From contig JAMPIV010009928.1 in assembly GCA_024509875.1 (NCBI GenBank), positions 949,659 through 1,013,658 of the forward strand: DNA of 64,000 nt, read 5' to 3'. A model generated the notes under the pieces. That model saw only the letters and a list, made by a program, of their open reading frames with translations. It was not told where the DNA came from and did no database searches. The DNA is from Oreohelix idahoensis (Eukaryota > Mollusca > Gastropoda > Stylommatophora > Oreohelicidae). Below, piece by piece: positions 32,294 to 43,141 of this stretch (positions are counted from its first letter, which is position 1; the number at the start of each line of letters is the position of its first letter). The position numbers and the translations under genes are program-made.

Positions 32294-35040
32294 GCCCAGT
32301 CTCGCTCATTATGTCGAAAAGTGTGAATGAAAACTGTTCCAGTAGCTCGCTGGTTGTATACACGACGGATGCATCATTTTATACGTCCATCTCAGCTAGC
32401 CATACATTTGATGACAAATTTCAATAGTCTTAAACTTGTTGATTCATCTATTGCAGTGCCATTCTTTAACAGACGATAATTAATTGTTCTCAGTATCTCT
32501 CCCTTATCCATATCCAATGTCGTCACTGTGGGTGCTCTTGATGCTAGTCTGTCAGCTCTCTCATTACTGCGTACCCCTGCATGACCAGGACAGTAGATCC
32601 ACAACAGCTCCTGCAGATTCTAAGCTTCTATGAATGTTTTCCATTCATGCCATAGTCAACCATTTTGAACCTTTCGAAGCATGACTGAGAGCCTGACACA
32701 ATGACTGCCTTTGCTTATGAAGTTTCATTTAGCCAACTTAAGGATGCAGTAGCTGCCTCTACCTCCATTCTCATGCTCGAAGTTGTTATCTTGTAAGCCC
32801 CACTATGTTCAGCGACGATTCTGCCTTTTACCCTAGCAAAGAAGCCCCAACCTGATTTCTCACCACGGATCACAGACCCATCTGTTTACACAATGTCATT
32901 AGTTGATTAATTTCCAGTTCTGCTTTCCCATTTCCCATTGCCCCAAGTTCTAGACTCTCTGCCAAGGCTGATGATGATTTGTTCGAAATTAATCCAGTTC
33001 TCATCTGACTTACTCCACTCTTCCCCTTTAAATATATTTTCAACATGTGGTCACCTGCTTGATGGTTATCTCTGCCTGTGCCATCCAGGACATCTCCGTC
33101 TTTATTTTGCCCCCTTAATGTCAGCTACGTTTCCATGCAGGGAGTGCCGTTTGACTGTGGTTACTGGTATATAGGTTTTTGCCGGGGCCATCGCATTTCT
33201 GGATCTAATCGACAGCACTCCAAACATGTACCTCATTGCCATAATGGGGGTTTCTAGCGTACCGCCCAAGACTACACACATCCCTTCGTTTTGAATGCGT
33301 TATAGTCGTTCACATTGTGTTACTGACAGCGTGAGTATTCCCAGCGCATACTCAATGACCGATATGACTAGCTGTTGATAAAGAAGAAATAGTAATCTCT
33401 GCTCCAGACGCGCCGAGGCCATTATTTTTAGGGCCGCTAGACCTCTCCTGCATTTCTGTGTGATGTCTGTATTATGTGATAAACATGGTACTTATACGAT
33501 AGCCCACAATCGAATGTAACTCCAAGGTATTTCAACTTGTCTTGCCTTTCAATTTTATGTCCACTGAGAGTAATACCTGGAAGGTCTGTTTTAACTATGG
33601 AGTTGTTTAAGGAGCACCACATCACGCAGGCCTTGTTGGGATTGACTTTGAAGCCATTTTTCTCGCACCATTTAACACCTCCTGTAGTGTCCTATGTATG
33701 CAATTAACCATCTCCTGTCAGTCAGAGCCAGTTCTGTAAATGAGTATGCCATCAGCAAAAGTCAGTACTTTTCCCAACCCAGTTGGCTGAATGGTAGCTA
33801 TTTTTGCTGTATAGGTAGTGTTTTTATCACCTTCTAAAGTGCACACAACGTCTTCTTCGGATATGCGATCGAAATATATGTCACCTCTTCTGTCGCTTTC
33901 CAGGATACGGTCTTTAATTTCTTGGCGGGCAGCTTTATCACCTTTATCTTTCTGAGTAATATAACGCTAGAGTAATGCATGTCCCTTTTCGGCATCGGTC
34001 TTCAGGCTTATCCCTGTCGAGCTGAGAAAATTAGGAAATAGTTGACTTGTACTTTTCCTACTCATTCTGCGATGCAAGGATCAGAATGTATGTAGTGTTT
34101 TGTCTGTGCCCACCTGCTTTTTCTCCTTAAAATCTTCCACCTCTTCATCTTGCATTGTCCTTCTCTTTCGTGCTATTCGCCATTACTTTGTCGCTCTTTC
34201 CTTTTCCGGGTATGTTTTCTCCATTGTCTCATTCAACCGGGGTGGGTGGTTGTGTAAAAGGTGTGCGAGTTGTCTTTAGTTTTGCAATTTGACGCAATAT
34301 GTGAACATGGCTACTACTGTCATGTGGGCCTGCATGATACTGGAAAGTCTGTTTCGGTTTCCTCTGTCTGGTGATCTTTCCCTTCGCACTGAGTACTACA
34401 CAGGGTAGGTGATCGCTTTCTTGAGCTTGCAATTCATCTCAACGTGCAAAGGTGGAGACAGCACTAGAAATGAGTGCCAGATCTATAACACCATCATTAT
34501 CCCCTGGTCTAGATGCCAGTCTTGTTGGGCGTCCATCATTTAAAATAGATAAGTTTGAGCTGAGTAAAGCATGGCTCAAGGCAACACCCTGTCTATTTTC
34601 CGTTGAGTTCCACCACTTCATAGATTTAGCTTTAAAATCACCGGCAATTAAGAACATCTTGTTAGGTTCTTCGGACAGTTTTGTCAGGAACTCCTAACTA
34701 CCCTCTTCCGGAAGGCGATCCACATGGGCATACAAATGGAAAACTTTTCACTCTTGACCACTTATATGCAATATAATCCCCTGCAATTCTGCATCCTCAT
34801 TAGAATGGAAACTTGTATCTAGCCATGCATGAGGGAGTTCATTTTTCACATACATCGCTTGCCCTCGTCTGCCAGGCCCACGCGGATTTGTGTAACATCT
34901 GTAACCTGGGCAAAAGACAACAGTATTCGCTTTTAAATTGGTCTCCAGGATCATTAGTATATCAAAATTATAGATGATAGCTTGAATAATGGCTGCCCGT
35001 TGGAAGGCAACTTCGACAGTTCCAGTACTTTATACGTATG
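32294..35040 (-). pseudogene. RNase H-bearing LINE (EN-RT-RNase H), decayed
   Basis: Minus-strand order: endonuclease from about 35040 (LMILETNLK with the catalytic Glu, CPGYRCYTNPRGPGRRG, LIAGDFKAKSMKW, GVIDLALIS), RT (LTFADGILIYRTGS near 33790, where the usual FADD box reads FADG; VMWCSLNNS; KLKYLGVTFDCGLSY), then RNase H (IVYTDGSVIRGEKSGWGF near 32890; WIYCPGHAGVRSNERADRLA at about 32540-32600). Many frame breaks separate these pieces. The CPGHAGV-type RNase H is common in LINEs of marine invertebrates. Its 3' end was separated by the hAT and lies at 25440-25555. A second, inverted copy of the RNase H part is at 35740-36470. Confidence 0.75.
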
Positions 35041-35229
35041 TATTTCATAGGCAGTCTGTCCGCTTTCTTTCTTGTTTTTCTCTTACCAGCTCTTCTTTTT
35101 TCTCCCTCTCTCCTCTCCTCTTCCTCTCCTTTTATATCCCCGTTTCTTCGTTACATTTGCCGAAGGCATCGGCGACAGATAATTCTGGTTTGTTGCATAA
35201 TCCATATTATATTTGCAAGATATGATGGA

Positions 35230-35700
35230 AATATCCGGTCACCCTGGTAGAGCCACCATGCCAGGGAAGAGGCAACGAATGTTCCTTAGGAAGTCCATCT
35301 GCTTGGTGCGCCCCGCTCGCACCCAGACAGTCAATGTTCAAGACTACTTTTCCAGTAGCCATCCAGCCTCTCGGCACATTGGATCACCTTAGACTTGAGG
35401 TCATTAATTAATGACTGTGATTGAAGATGCCTAGACTTGAGTTTTACCATGCTTATTACAATGTGAAGACACTTGTTGACTACGCCATTAATGTTAAAAT
35501 ATAAGTAGAAATTTCACATCATCTTTTTTTGTGAACAGCCAAGATGGCTGACAATGTCGTTAGCTGAGTTTTTCAAAAATTATGCTCTCATTCAGGCATA
35601 TCGATTGTTGCAAAGAAAAGAAGGACGTTTCCTCAAATGAACATTCTGGCTCGCACAAGTCAATCACATTGAAAAAACGCAGTAAAGCAAGCTATAAAAC
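35230..35700. other. no recognisable feature
   Basis: This may include the 5' leader of the minus-strand LINE. Nothing firm was seen. Confidence 0.3.
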
Positions 35701-35739
35701 TCATATCACATCTTGTACCGGAAACCAACAATATATATA

Positions 35740-36720
35740 TATATATCATCAGCCTTGACAGAGAGTGTAGAACTTGGGGTAATGGAAAAGCAGGCAGAGC
35801 TGGGAATTAATCAGCTGATAAATGATCATGCTGGGGATGATAATGCCACTGTGTACACTGATGGATCTGAACTCCGTGGTGAGAGATCATGGTGGGGCTT
35901 CTCAGCGAGAGTAAAGGGCAGGGTCACCGTTGAGCTTACATGACAACAACCTCCAGCATGAGAATGGAGGTAGAGACAGCTACTGCAGCTCTAAGGTGGC
36001 TGTCTCAAACTCCATCAACCAGTATATTTACTGTGTCAGATTCTCAGTCTATGCTTCGGAAGGTTCAAAATTGATGGCTCTGGAGTGAATGGAAAACATC
36101 AACAGAAACCTCGAATCTTTAGGAAGTGGTGTGGATCTACTGTCCTGGTCATGCAGGGATATGTGGCAATAAAAGAGCTGACAGGCTAGTTTAGTGAGCA
36201 CCAATAGTGGAGAAGCTGGACACGAATAGAGGAGAGATAATTAAATGATCACCTGTTAGAGAACAACACTGCAATAGATGAATCAGTAAGGCTAAGATTA
36301 CTGGAATCTGGCATTAAACTAGCAGAGATGAACGTATGAAAGGATGTATCCGGCGTGTATACAACCAGCGTGCTACATGAACAATTAGCATTCATACCCT
36401 TCGACATTCGTTGAGGAAGACTCAGAACACACTTTTTTAAAGACAAAGTATCCCGTTCACCTCTTGATGTGTTATAATAAGGATATATAGTGTCGTAAAT
36501 TCAAGATAATAAAATTTGATATCCGATTTCTCAATATAGTATCTCCTCACACCCCCCCTCCCCCCTTTTTCCTCTTTCCACTCAGCCCAAAACAGTAAAT
36601 CAAAACTGTAAAATTGTGTGAATGTATGTGTGTATGTACCCTCCTTTTTCAAAAACAGTTAAAAAAATAAATAAATAAAACAAAACAACAGAAAGAAAGA
36701 AAGAAATAATAATAAAGTCT
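35740..36720 (+). pseudogene. RNase H and 3' UTR of the same LINE family, plus strand
   Basis: ATVYTDGSELRGERSWWGFS (first RNase H Asp) at about 35850, ARVKGRVTVELT, later a CPGHAGICGN-like stretch in shifted frame (about 36135-36170), NNTAIDESVRLRLLE, and a 3' UTR with TATCCCGTTCACCTCTTGAT, GTAAATCAAAACTGTAAAAT and a TATGTACCCTCC block. Its 3' UTR recurs at 38190-38420. The orientation is opposite to the copy at 32294-35040. A microsatellite-like A/AAAT stretch at 36660-36715 may be the tail. Confidence 0.65.
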
Positions 36721-37034
36721 CTCCTAACTGCCTTGTCACATGGATTTGCCCGGAGTGCAATGATATTGATTCTGTTCAGCCATGACAATACCAATATCGA
36801 CTTTCTCTCATGCCATGTTGTCAGCCCATATAATATTTTCTGCAAATGTCTTTATTTTCCCATTTTTCTTCAGTTAACATGTATTCCAAATGTCCTTTTC
36901 CAAGAACATCATTTGCTGAAATTGTCTTTTCATAACATGTATACATGTTTATTTTTTTGTTTTCTTTCTATTTTTGTAACAAATTGTCTCTTTGCCCCAG
37001 CCTGCCTCAAACACATAGAAAGCAGAGTGGGATA

Positions 37035-37440
37035 AAAATCTGAAAGGAAGACATGAATATAATATGTTCAAGACTCCAACAAGAAAATGTCAGATATCTA
37101 GGGAATTGAAAATTTCTAGTAATAAGAAACGTATCAGGCTACAGCTGGGAAAAAGGCTATTTCAGAATAGAAGAACTTTACTATGCAGGATGTCTTCAAG
37201 ACAATAATATAGCACATTTCTTGTTAAAATGTAAGAGGTATGAACAAATGAGAATCCCAATATTATATTATTTGCAGGCATCAAATTTACCTATAAATAT
37301 AGAAGAGGTGTTAAGAATAGACAGACCTAGGGAACTGCATAATATAGTCAAACGGTATTTAACAAGAACAAAAGTTAATATATAGCATTGGGAAGGTGAA
37401 GATCCTATGATGTTCTTACAATACTTATGACATATGGCAA
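37035..37440 (+). pseudogene. C-terminus of an RNase H LINE
   Basis: Readable frame: LLYAGCLQDNNIAHFLLKCK in part, RYEQMRIPILYYLQA, and INIEEVLRIDRPRELHNIVK with RYLTRTKVNI then stop. The HFLLKC motif is the terminal zinc-like box of RNase H-bearing LINEs. A matching inverted copy is at 38636-39010 (EHFLLKCRKCDQQRKPILYF, VLRIDKPRELHNIV). Confidence 0.65.
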
Positions 37441-37650
37441 GTGAAAGTCAATTAAATATATAACTGGGAACACCTAGACCTTTACACCCCTCCCTCTGAA
37501 TTTTATTTTTGTTTGGTTCTGTTTTGTTGTATTTCGTTATTTGTTTGTTTGATTTTTTTTTAAATATAGACGCACAATTGGTAATTTTGACTTGCCCTTT
37601 TTAACAATGATGTGACAGATGTGATGCCACTTTCCCGTATCGGCAGTTAT

Positions 37651-37745
37651 TCAAATTATTTGGAATTGAAAATAATATATATCCTAATTACAACCCATCA
37701 GAGGTTGAACGGGATATTTTTCATCATTAAATTTAACAACAACAA
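37651..37745 (-). repeat. LINE 3' UTR fragment, inverted
   Basis: It is nearly identical to 25440-25520 (TTTGGAATTGAAAATAATAT, CCCATCAGAGGTTGAACGGG, ATATTTTTCATCATTAAATT). It shows that the sequence flanking the hAT at 25.5 kb is a dispersed repeat. Confidence 0.75.
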
Positions 37746-37794
37746 AAAACCATCACATAATCGCCTTCACATCATTATCTTTGAACTCCCTGAA

Positions 37795-37940
37795 GAGCTT
37801 AGGCCTTCAACTAATTCATGGCAAGCCTTCCTGGCCTATGTCATTTGTTCAAGGTCTTTCCATGCCTTCTTTATTACATTCATGGCAGACTTCAGTTCCC
37901 TTCTCCGTCTGTTTTGTCGTCACACATAAATCATTATTTA
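37795..37940 (-). repeat. RTE-B 3' end, inverted copy
   Basis: Minus-strand sequence matches the RTE-B end: AGGCCTTCAAC, AGGTCTTTCCATGCCTTCTT and TTCAGTTCCCTTCTCC on the plus strand are the complements of the RTE-B 3' coding and UTR blocks. Confidence 0.65.
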
Positions 37941-38189
37941 ATTGGGATTCATGCATGTTTTAAATCTGGACAACAAAAACTGTTTATCAGTGTTGCCAAC
38001 TTAGATTCTTTCTTTTCTTTTGTGTGTGTGTTCTTTATAGCTATTTCTGGTTACTTACTCATTTTGATTATGCAACAAATACTGCTAGCTATCGGTGACA
38101 TATATAGGTCCTCTTAAAATCACTGTTGGCAAATTTTGACAAGTTCTGGTAAGTTTAAAAAGCAAACAATTTTTATCTTTTCAAGCACA

Positions 38190-38420
38190 ATTTTTTTTTT
38201 AAAGACAAAGTATCTCGCTCAGCCCATGGTGGGTTATACTAAGGATATATTATGTAGTTAATTTAAGATAATAAAATCTGAATTCCGATATCTAAATGTA
38301 GTATCTTCTCCCCCACCCCACCCCTTTCCACTCAGTACAAATATAGTAAATCAAAACTGTAAAATTATGGGAATGTATGTGTATACCCTCCCCTTAAAAA
38401 AAAACAAAAAAAAAAAAAAA
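38190..38420 (+). repeat. LINE 3' UTR repeat, copy of 36430-36660
   Basis: It shares TTTTTAAAGACAAAGTATC, AAGGATATAT, AGATAATAAAAT, AGTAAATCAAAACTGTAAAA and GAATGTATGTGT with 36430-36640, and ends in long A runs. Confidence 0.7.
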
Positions 38421-38635
38421 ACAAAAAAAAAACAATTAAAATAAAAAACAATAAAAACAACAGCAACAAACAAACACCAAAAAGTGTCTCATAACTGCTC
38501 TGTTGCTAACAAGGTGAAAAGGGGTGAGCAAGCCCGGGAGTGTCCGGGATGACGCCCAAATCCACCACTTATCTGCCATCATCCCACATGAGAACCCCAT
38601 CAGACTACCCCTTACCCTCACACCATCACTGATCC

Positions 38636-39010
38636 TTATTTATCAATTTTAGTTCTTGTTATATACTTTGTTACTATATTGTGCAATTCTCTAGGTTTAT
38701 CTATTCTCAGCACCTGTTCCACAGTTATGGATGTATTGCATGCCTGTAAAAAGTATAATATTGGTTTTCTCTGTTGATCACACTTCCTACATTTTAGTAG
38801 GAAATGTTCTATATTATTTTTTCTAGATACTCTGCACAGTATTTGGAATGAGTGCAGTGGGCAGATGGTACCATATTTTGATATCGGAAATAAAAATCAT
38901 TATCTTGAATTAGCCACACTGTACATCCTAAATGTAACTCATAAAAGGATATTTTATTCTCCGGCCAGAACATGAGCATTTGCACGCTTAGAAATTGATC
39001 ACATCTCATT
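38636..39010 (-). pseudogene. C-terminus of an RNase H LINE, inverted copy
   Basis: The minus strand reads LHLGCTVWLIQDNDFYFRYQ (part), EHFLLKCRKCDQQRKPILYF, VLRIDKPRELHNIV and a stop after TRTKIDK. It is homologous to 37035-37440 in opposite orientation about 1.2 kb away. Confidence 0.65.
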
Positions 39011-39307
39011 AGGTACTATGAGTATTTTTCGTTTACATTTGAGATGCAGCATGTAACTAATGGAGACATGAGACATGTTCCATTCGATATTACAGGCGAG
39101 TTGGTCAGTAACTGATCGCTATTTGCACTCTCTTTTGTTGATGTTAGATAAGTTGCGCACTGCATTGACTGCTTTCTCATGAGCTGCTTGAAAGGAAAAT
39201 AGAAAGTTTTGTATATTGCTGCAAGGACGATTTAAATGCTATGCATTTTGAACATTCAGTAACTTTTGTGATCCGTAGTTGCTCATTAATTATGACTTAT
39301 CGGTCTC

Positions 39308-39319
39308 AAGTTATCTGTA
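39308..39319. repeat. 12-bp target-site duplication, left (AAGTTATCTGTA)
   Basis: Exact match to 39675-39686. Confidence 0.9.
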
Positions 39320-39674
39320 CACCCGGGCCATTTGAAAAATGATGCATATCATCAACTACCCAGGAAAGAACAGGTCATCATTTTTCGGCTACGCACTGGG
39401 CACAACAGACTGAGATACCATCTATACCACAAATACAAAATTGGTGCAACAGATCTCTGCACCTGCGGTACCAGCCCGATGACAGCCGAACACCTGCTGC
39501 AGTACTGCCCAACCTACAGAAATGAACGGAGTAGCATATGGCAACAACCCACTTCTGTCAACGAAAAACTGTTTGGAGATGTCGGGAACCTTGAGTTGAC
39601 TACTGTCTTTATTAGAGTCATAAATGTGGAAGTCTGAAAGCGAACGAGGAGGAAGAAGGAAGAAGAAGAAGAAG
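39320..39674 (+). pseudogene. 5'-truncated Ingi-like LINE, last ~100 codons
   Basis: The open frame NDAYHQLPRKEQVIIFRLRT continues GHNRLRYHLYHKYKIGATDL, CTCGTSPMTAEHLLQYCPTY and FIRVINVEV, then stop. It is the terminal zinc-like box of the RNase H LINE also present at 16345-17046 and, more distantly, 9440-9660. The tail is AGGAAGAAGGAAGAAGAAG. Exact 12-bp duplications bracket it. With an intact frame and TSD, it is one of the younger LINE fragments here. Confidence 0.9.
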
Positions 39675-39686
39675 AAGTTATCTGTA
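39675..39686. repeat. 12-bp target-site duplication, right (AAGTTATCTGTA)
   Basis: Exact copy of 39308-39319. Confidence 0.9.
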
Positions 39687-39689
39687 AGA

Positions 39690-40289
39690 ATGGATATTAA
39701 AAAGTTGCAAGTAGAACTCTACGCATACAATTCTTATAATTGCTCTATTCTTGTAGCCTACGTGATATATCCTAAATATGTGTTGAAACTGTAAACTGCC
39801 ACTTCAGACCCATCTATCAATAAAAATATTTGTTAGTGTTTCTTTAAAATACTTGAAGTAGAAGATGTATTCTAGGAACTAAATGCGCCAGATTTTCATT
39901 TTCTCATATTACCATGGTCAAATTGTGATGCTGGCATACTTTTAAGTTGTATGAATTTTGTTTTAAATGATCGGAAAAAAAGGTTAAATACAGAGCACGG
40001 AACAGTAATTCTTGCAATATTAAAGGACTTTGATGGAAGAAGACGGGTTACCTGGAATGCAGTTGTCCCCTAGAAGTACAATGGTAGCATGCTGAACTGT
40101 GAATCTTCAAGTTGCGTCTATCTTCTCAGTTCTTCTGATAAAACTCTACAAGTATATAAACCAATAAAACGGTATTGAATCAGTTCCACACATAACGGTT
40201 CACATGAAACAAGGGACGTTTCTGTTTTTACCCTTCGTCAGCCACAGTTACAAACAGGTGTCAAGGACAAGAATTACAGTACATATAGG
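39690..40289. other. no recognisable feature
   Basis: AT-rich, with no gene or repeat family recognised. Confidence 0.4.
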
Positions 40290-40303
40290 TACTACAAAAA
40301 CAT

Positions 40304-40511
40304 CCCCAGTGGAGGTGGGATTTTTTAGACCGCAAACGGCTCCGGGGTCGACCCAGCCTAATGAATTGGGTACCAGAGCAACTCTGGGAAGGTTAAGGCG
40401 GCCGGCGTGATGCTGATCACATCACCCCTAGGGTGCCGATGGTCAAGAAAATACGGGCCTAACACCGTATTCCCAATATGCCTCAATAGGCGTGTAACGG
40501 GATCCTTTAGC
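40304..40511 (+). mobile_element. SINE with core domain, TSD split by LTR element 1
   Basis: The body contains GTCGACCCAGCCTAATGAAT, TGGGTACCAGAGCAACTCTG, GGAAGG and AAGGCGGCCGGCG, a diverged form of the SINE core at 19556-19800. TACTACAAAAACAT occurs at 40290-40303 just before it and at 49646-49659, on the far side of LTR element 1. The two are the SINE's 14-bp target duplication, separated by the later LTR insertion at the SINE's 3' edge. No tRNA-like head is evident, so it may be 5'-truncated. Confidence 0.75.
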
Positions 40512-40514
40512 TAC
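40510..40514. repeat. 5-bp target-site duplication of element 1, left (GCTAC)
   Basis: It matches 49644-49648. Five base pairs is typical for Ty3/Gypsy integrase. Confidence 0.88.
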
Positions 40515-42936
40515 TGTCGTGAATTATTCTAATCCCCATATATAAATTAAAACGTAAATGCAAAGCCTAACAAATAAATTTAATAAAAGGAAAGAAGAAT
40601 GGTAAAGAACAGTGCTGTCACAATGACTGTACTCGAAATCCCCCTTGTTTTCTACTTCGTCTGCGAATTGTAACGCTTTCACGTTGATAGTAAAAGCCTA
40701 CTGTATTATTACCCGCTTTCTTCAATGAAACGTGTACTGTATTTCTTGGAAAAACCTTGAGATACGCAAGCTGATCAATGACCTAAATTTAATATTTCAT
40801 TCATTCCATTTTATACACGGCGTAACTAAAAGACAGATGGACTAAAGGATAGAGAGAAGGGAGAGGCAGAAAGCAAGGACACATGCAACACTAAACACGC
40901 GTCGCGCGATACACAATTGCTGCCATCACGCGTGTAAGGCCACATGCACTAACTTTATTTCAAATCAACAGTGATAAAATTCACTACCCATACCAGAGTT
41001 AGGTTTTAAAATCCTGAAAAACGCTTATTGGGAATTATGACATTATACCGGTTTACGTTTGAAAACATGACAGTACCCAGACACCCTCAAGTTTGGAAGT
41101 GAGAAGGTAGTAACAGCACGACTATCCTAGAAGAAAATGCATATTGGCTCCATTAAATTCGTATATTTGGGTTCCTTAGGGTTTGCTGACAAAGAATATG
41201 TAAAACGTTACGCAAATAGTCTAGGAATTACCAAGTTATGGCCAAAATAAAATAGTGGGGGTGCCTGACAGCATGAAATCATTTCTGCTCATAAAATTTT
41301 TTTTATAACGTGTTTGAAAAAACATTACGTTACGGAAATAGCCTACCATGTTAACTCCTATTTGATTGGAGCGCAACAAATGTAAGACTAAACACGATTG
41401 GTCGGGCTATAAATACTATCTTGTGTTGTCAGGGGAAATCGTGAAAAGGGGTACTTTTTTGAAAAGATGTGTAGACATGGTTTGATTGGGTAGAGCTGCG
41501 AATATACTCAATTCAGAGCGTCTGTTCCTTGCCACATCTTGTAATAAACCTACTAAGAAGCAGTGCGTTGAGCACCAGTGTATATTTTTTATAAAATAAA
41601 GCCTGGGACATCGGCAGATCGGAGTTGTGCTATATTCATTGCCAGTCAACGAAACTGTTTATTATTTCCATGAATTGTGGTAAGCTTGAAATATTCAATA
41701 TTTTTAAATGAAAATTGAATGTAAATTGATAAATTATGTCTGTATATATGTGTGGTTCAGTAGCGAACATGATGTAAAGCCTATAGTGCTCCAGCCTGAA
41801 CAGAAGGTGTCGGAGGAAAGTAAAACTGCATGGAATGGCCAAACAGTACACTGACACCTAGATTATTAACTAGAAAGAAATAATGCTGGAATTGCAGAGG
41901 CGTAGTAACCATTAGGGAGGGAAATACTGGTATAAAGTATTTCAGATGAAGCTGACAGTTGGCCTAACGCTCTGAACTCAATGTTTGTGATGTATTGTGC
42001 TCAGTGTAGAAATAGAGTATAAATTAGTTCTGACGTAGAAGGTACAACCTTCTTGTTTCAGGGACCGTGGTCTTAAAGTTATTGAGCAGCACCTGGTCAG
42101 AGCTTTGCTGAAGCCAGAGGTGGACAGCATACTCCTTGGTCCATATAGCAACCAGTGGGGGCGGCTCCAGAACTCATTAAAGTAATCGAGCAGAGGAGTC
42201 TTTTACTGCAGTCATCACGCAAGATAAGAGAGTGTGGCCATGGAGCTCAACATTATGTACCCCCATCTTAAAATGACATTGTAAAATAAAATTAAGAGGG
42301 GAATTTAATTGTTTTAATACCAGGAACTGAGAACATCTCCAATACTAGTTCCAATAGAAACAAACTATTGAAGTCATGATGACAAATACCAACAGAGCTT
42401 GAACAAAACAAAACCAGTATTACCTCATATTACCACTACACAACTGACACACATAGGATACCATTAATAATATATGTCACTACAAGAATCATATTAATAA
42501 ATTCTGTACATATAACTTGTAATTAAAATTGATTGTGATTCCTGGTTCCCTTTGTATTTGAATCAGGACACATATACATTCATGACAGCACTGAATACAT
42601 ATTGTTATTTGAAAAGTTATCAGTGACTCCTTTAAGATATCCTCTTAGAGTGTTTTATGTATGTGAGTGTCACAGTGTTGTCAAGTGTGGTGGAATAAAT
42701 TAAATTGTTTATCTGTCTGTTGTTGTTATGACTTACACTTCATCATACACATACCCTAGACATATAACGTAGTCATCACACTATTCCAGAATAATTCTGA
42801 CTGAGGTATACATATGTGGCAGCAAGTAAGGTTATCTATAATACACTACTCTTATTAGATATAGATACCTTCACAGCTGATCTCAGTCAGTACACTAATT
42901 CCCCTATAAATATTTATAACATCCCACTTTACCACA
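40515..42936 (+). repeat. 5' LTR of element 1 (2422 bp)
   Basis: It starts TGTCGTGAATTATTC and ends TTTACCACA. I noticed about eight differences from the 3' LTR (for example CAAATCAACAG versus CAAATCGACAG, one-base length changes in two T runs, and GGGGGCGGCTCC versus GGGGTAGCTCC). Short minus-strand open frames inside are not considered genes. The length is unusual for Gypsy LTRs, which are commonly a few hundred bp. Confidence 0.92.
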
Positions 42937-42940
42937 TATA

Positions 42941-42962
42941 TTGGGGTCTCGCTCTCGGGATT
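42941..42962 (+). other. candidate primer-binding site of element 1
   Basis: TTGGGGTCTCGCTCTCGGGA begins four bases after the LTR and has the TGG start expected for pairing with a tRNA CCA end. It is followed by GGATTTTGAATC, reminiscent of a T-arm complement (GGATTCGAACC). The fit to standard tRNA spacing is two bases off, and I cannot name the tRNA. Confidence 0.45.
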
Positions 42963-43141
42963 TTGAATCTTTCCCTATTAAAAATATTGGGGGTAATTCA
43001 CTTCAGGGAATAATAAGAATTAAAAGGTATCCTTGGGTGAAAATAAATAAGGTTGAGCTCACAGTGCCTGTGTTGTCCTGAGTTAATTAGTCATAGATAA
43101 AATTGTTTAGTTAAATATTTTAGACATTTATCTGTTAGACA

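Noticed and set aside
36000..36420. Possible intact RNase H gene
   Set aside because: Multiple stops and shifts between motifs. It is a LINE relic.
41416..41649. 77-codon minus-strand ORF repeated at 48125-48358
   Set aside because: The two identical frames exist only because they lie in the two LTRs of element 1. No domain, no evidence of expression.
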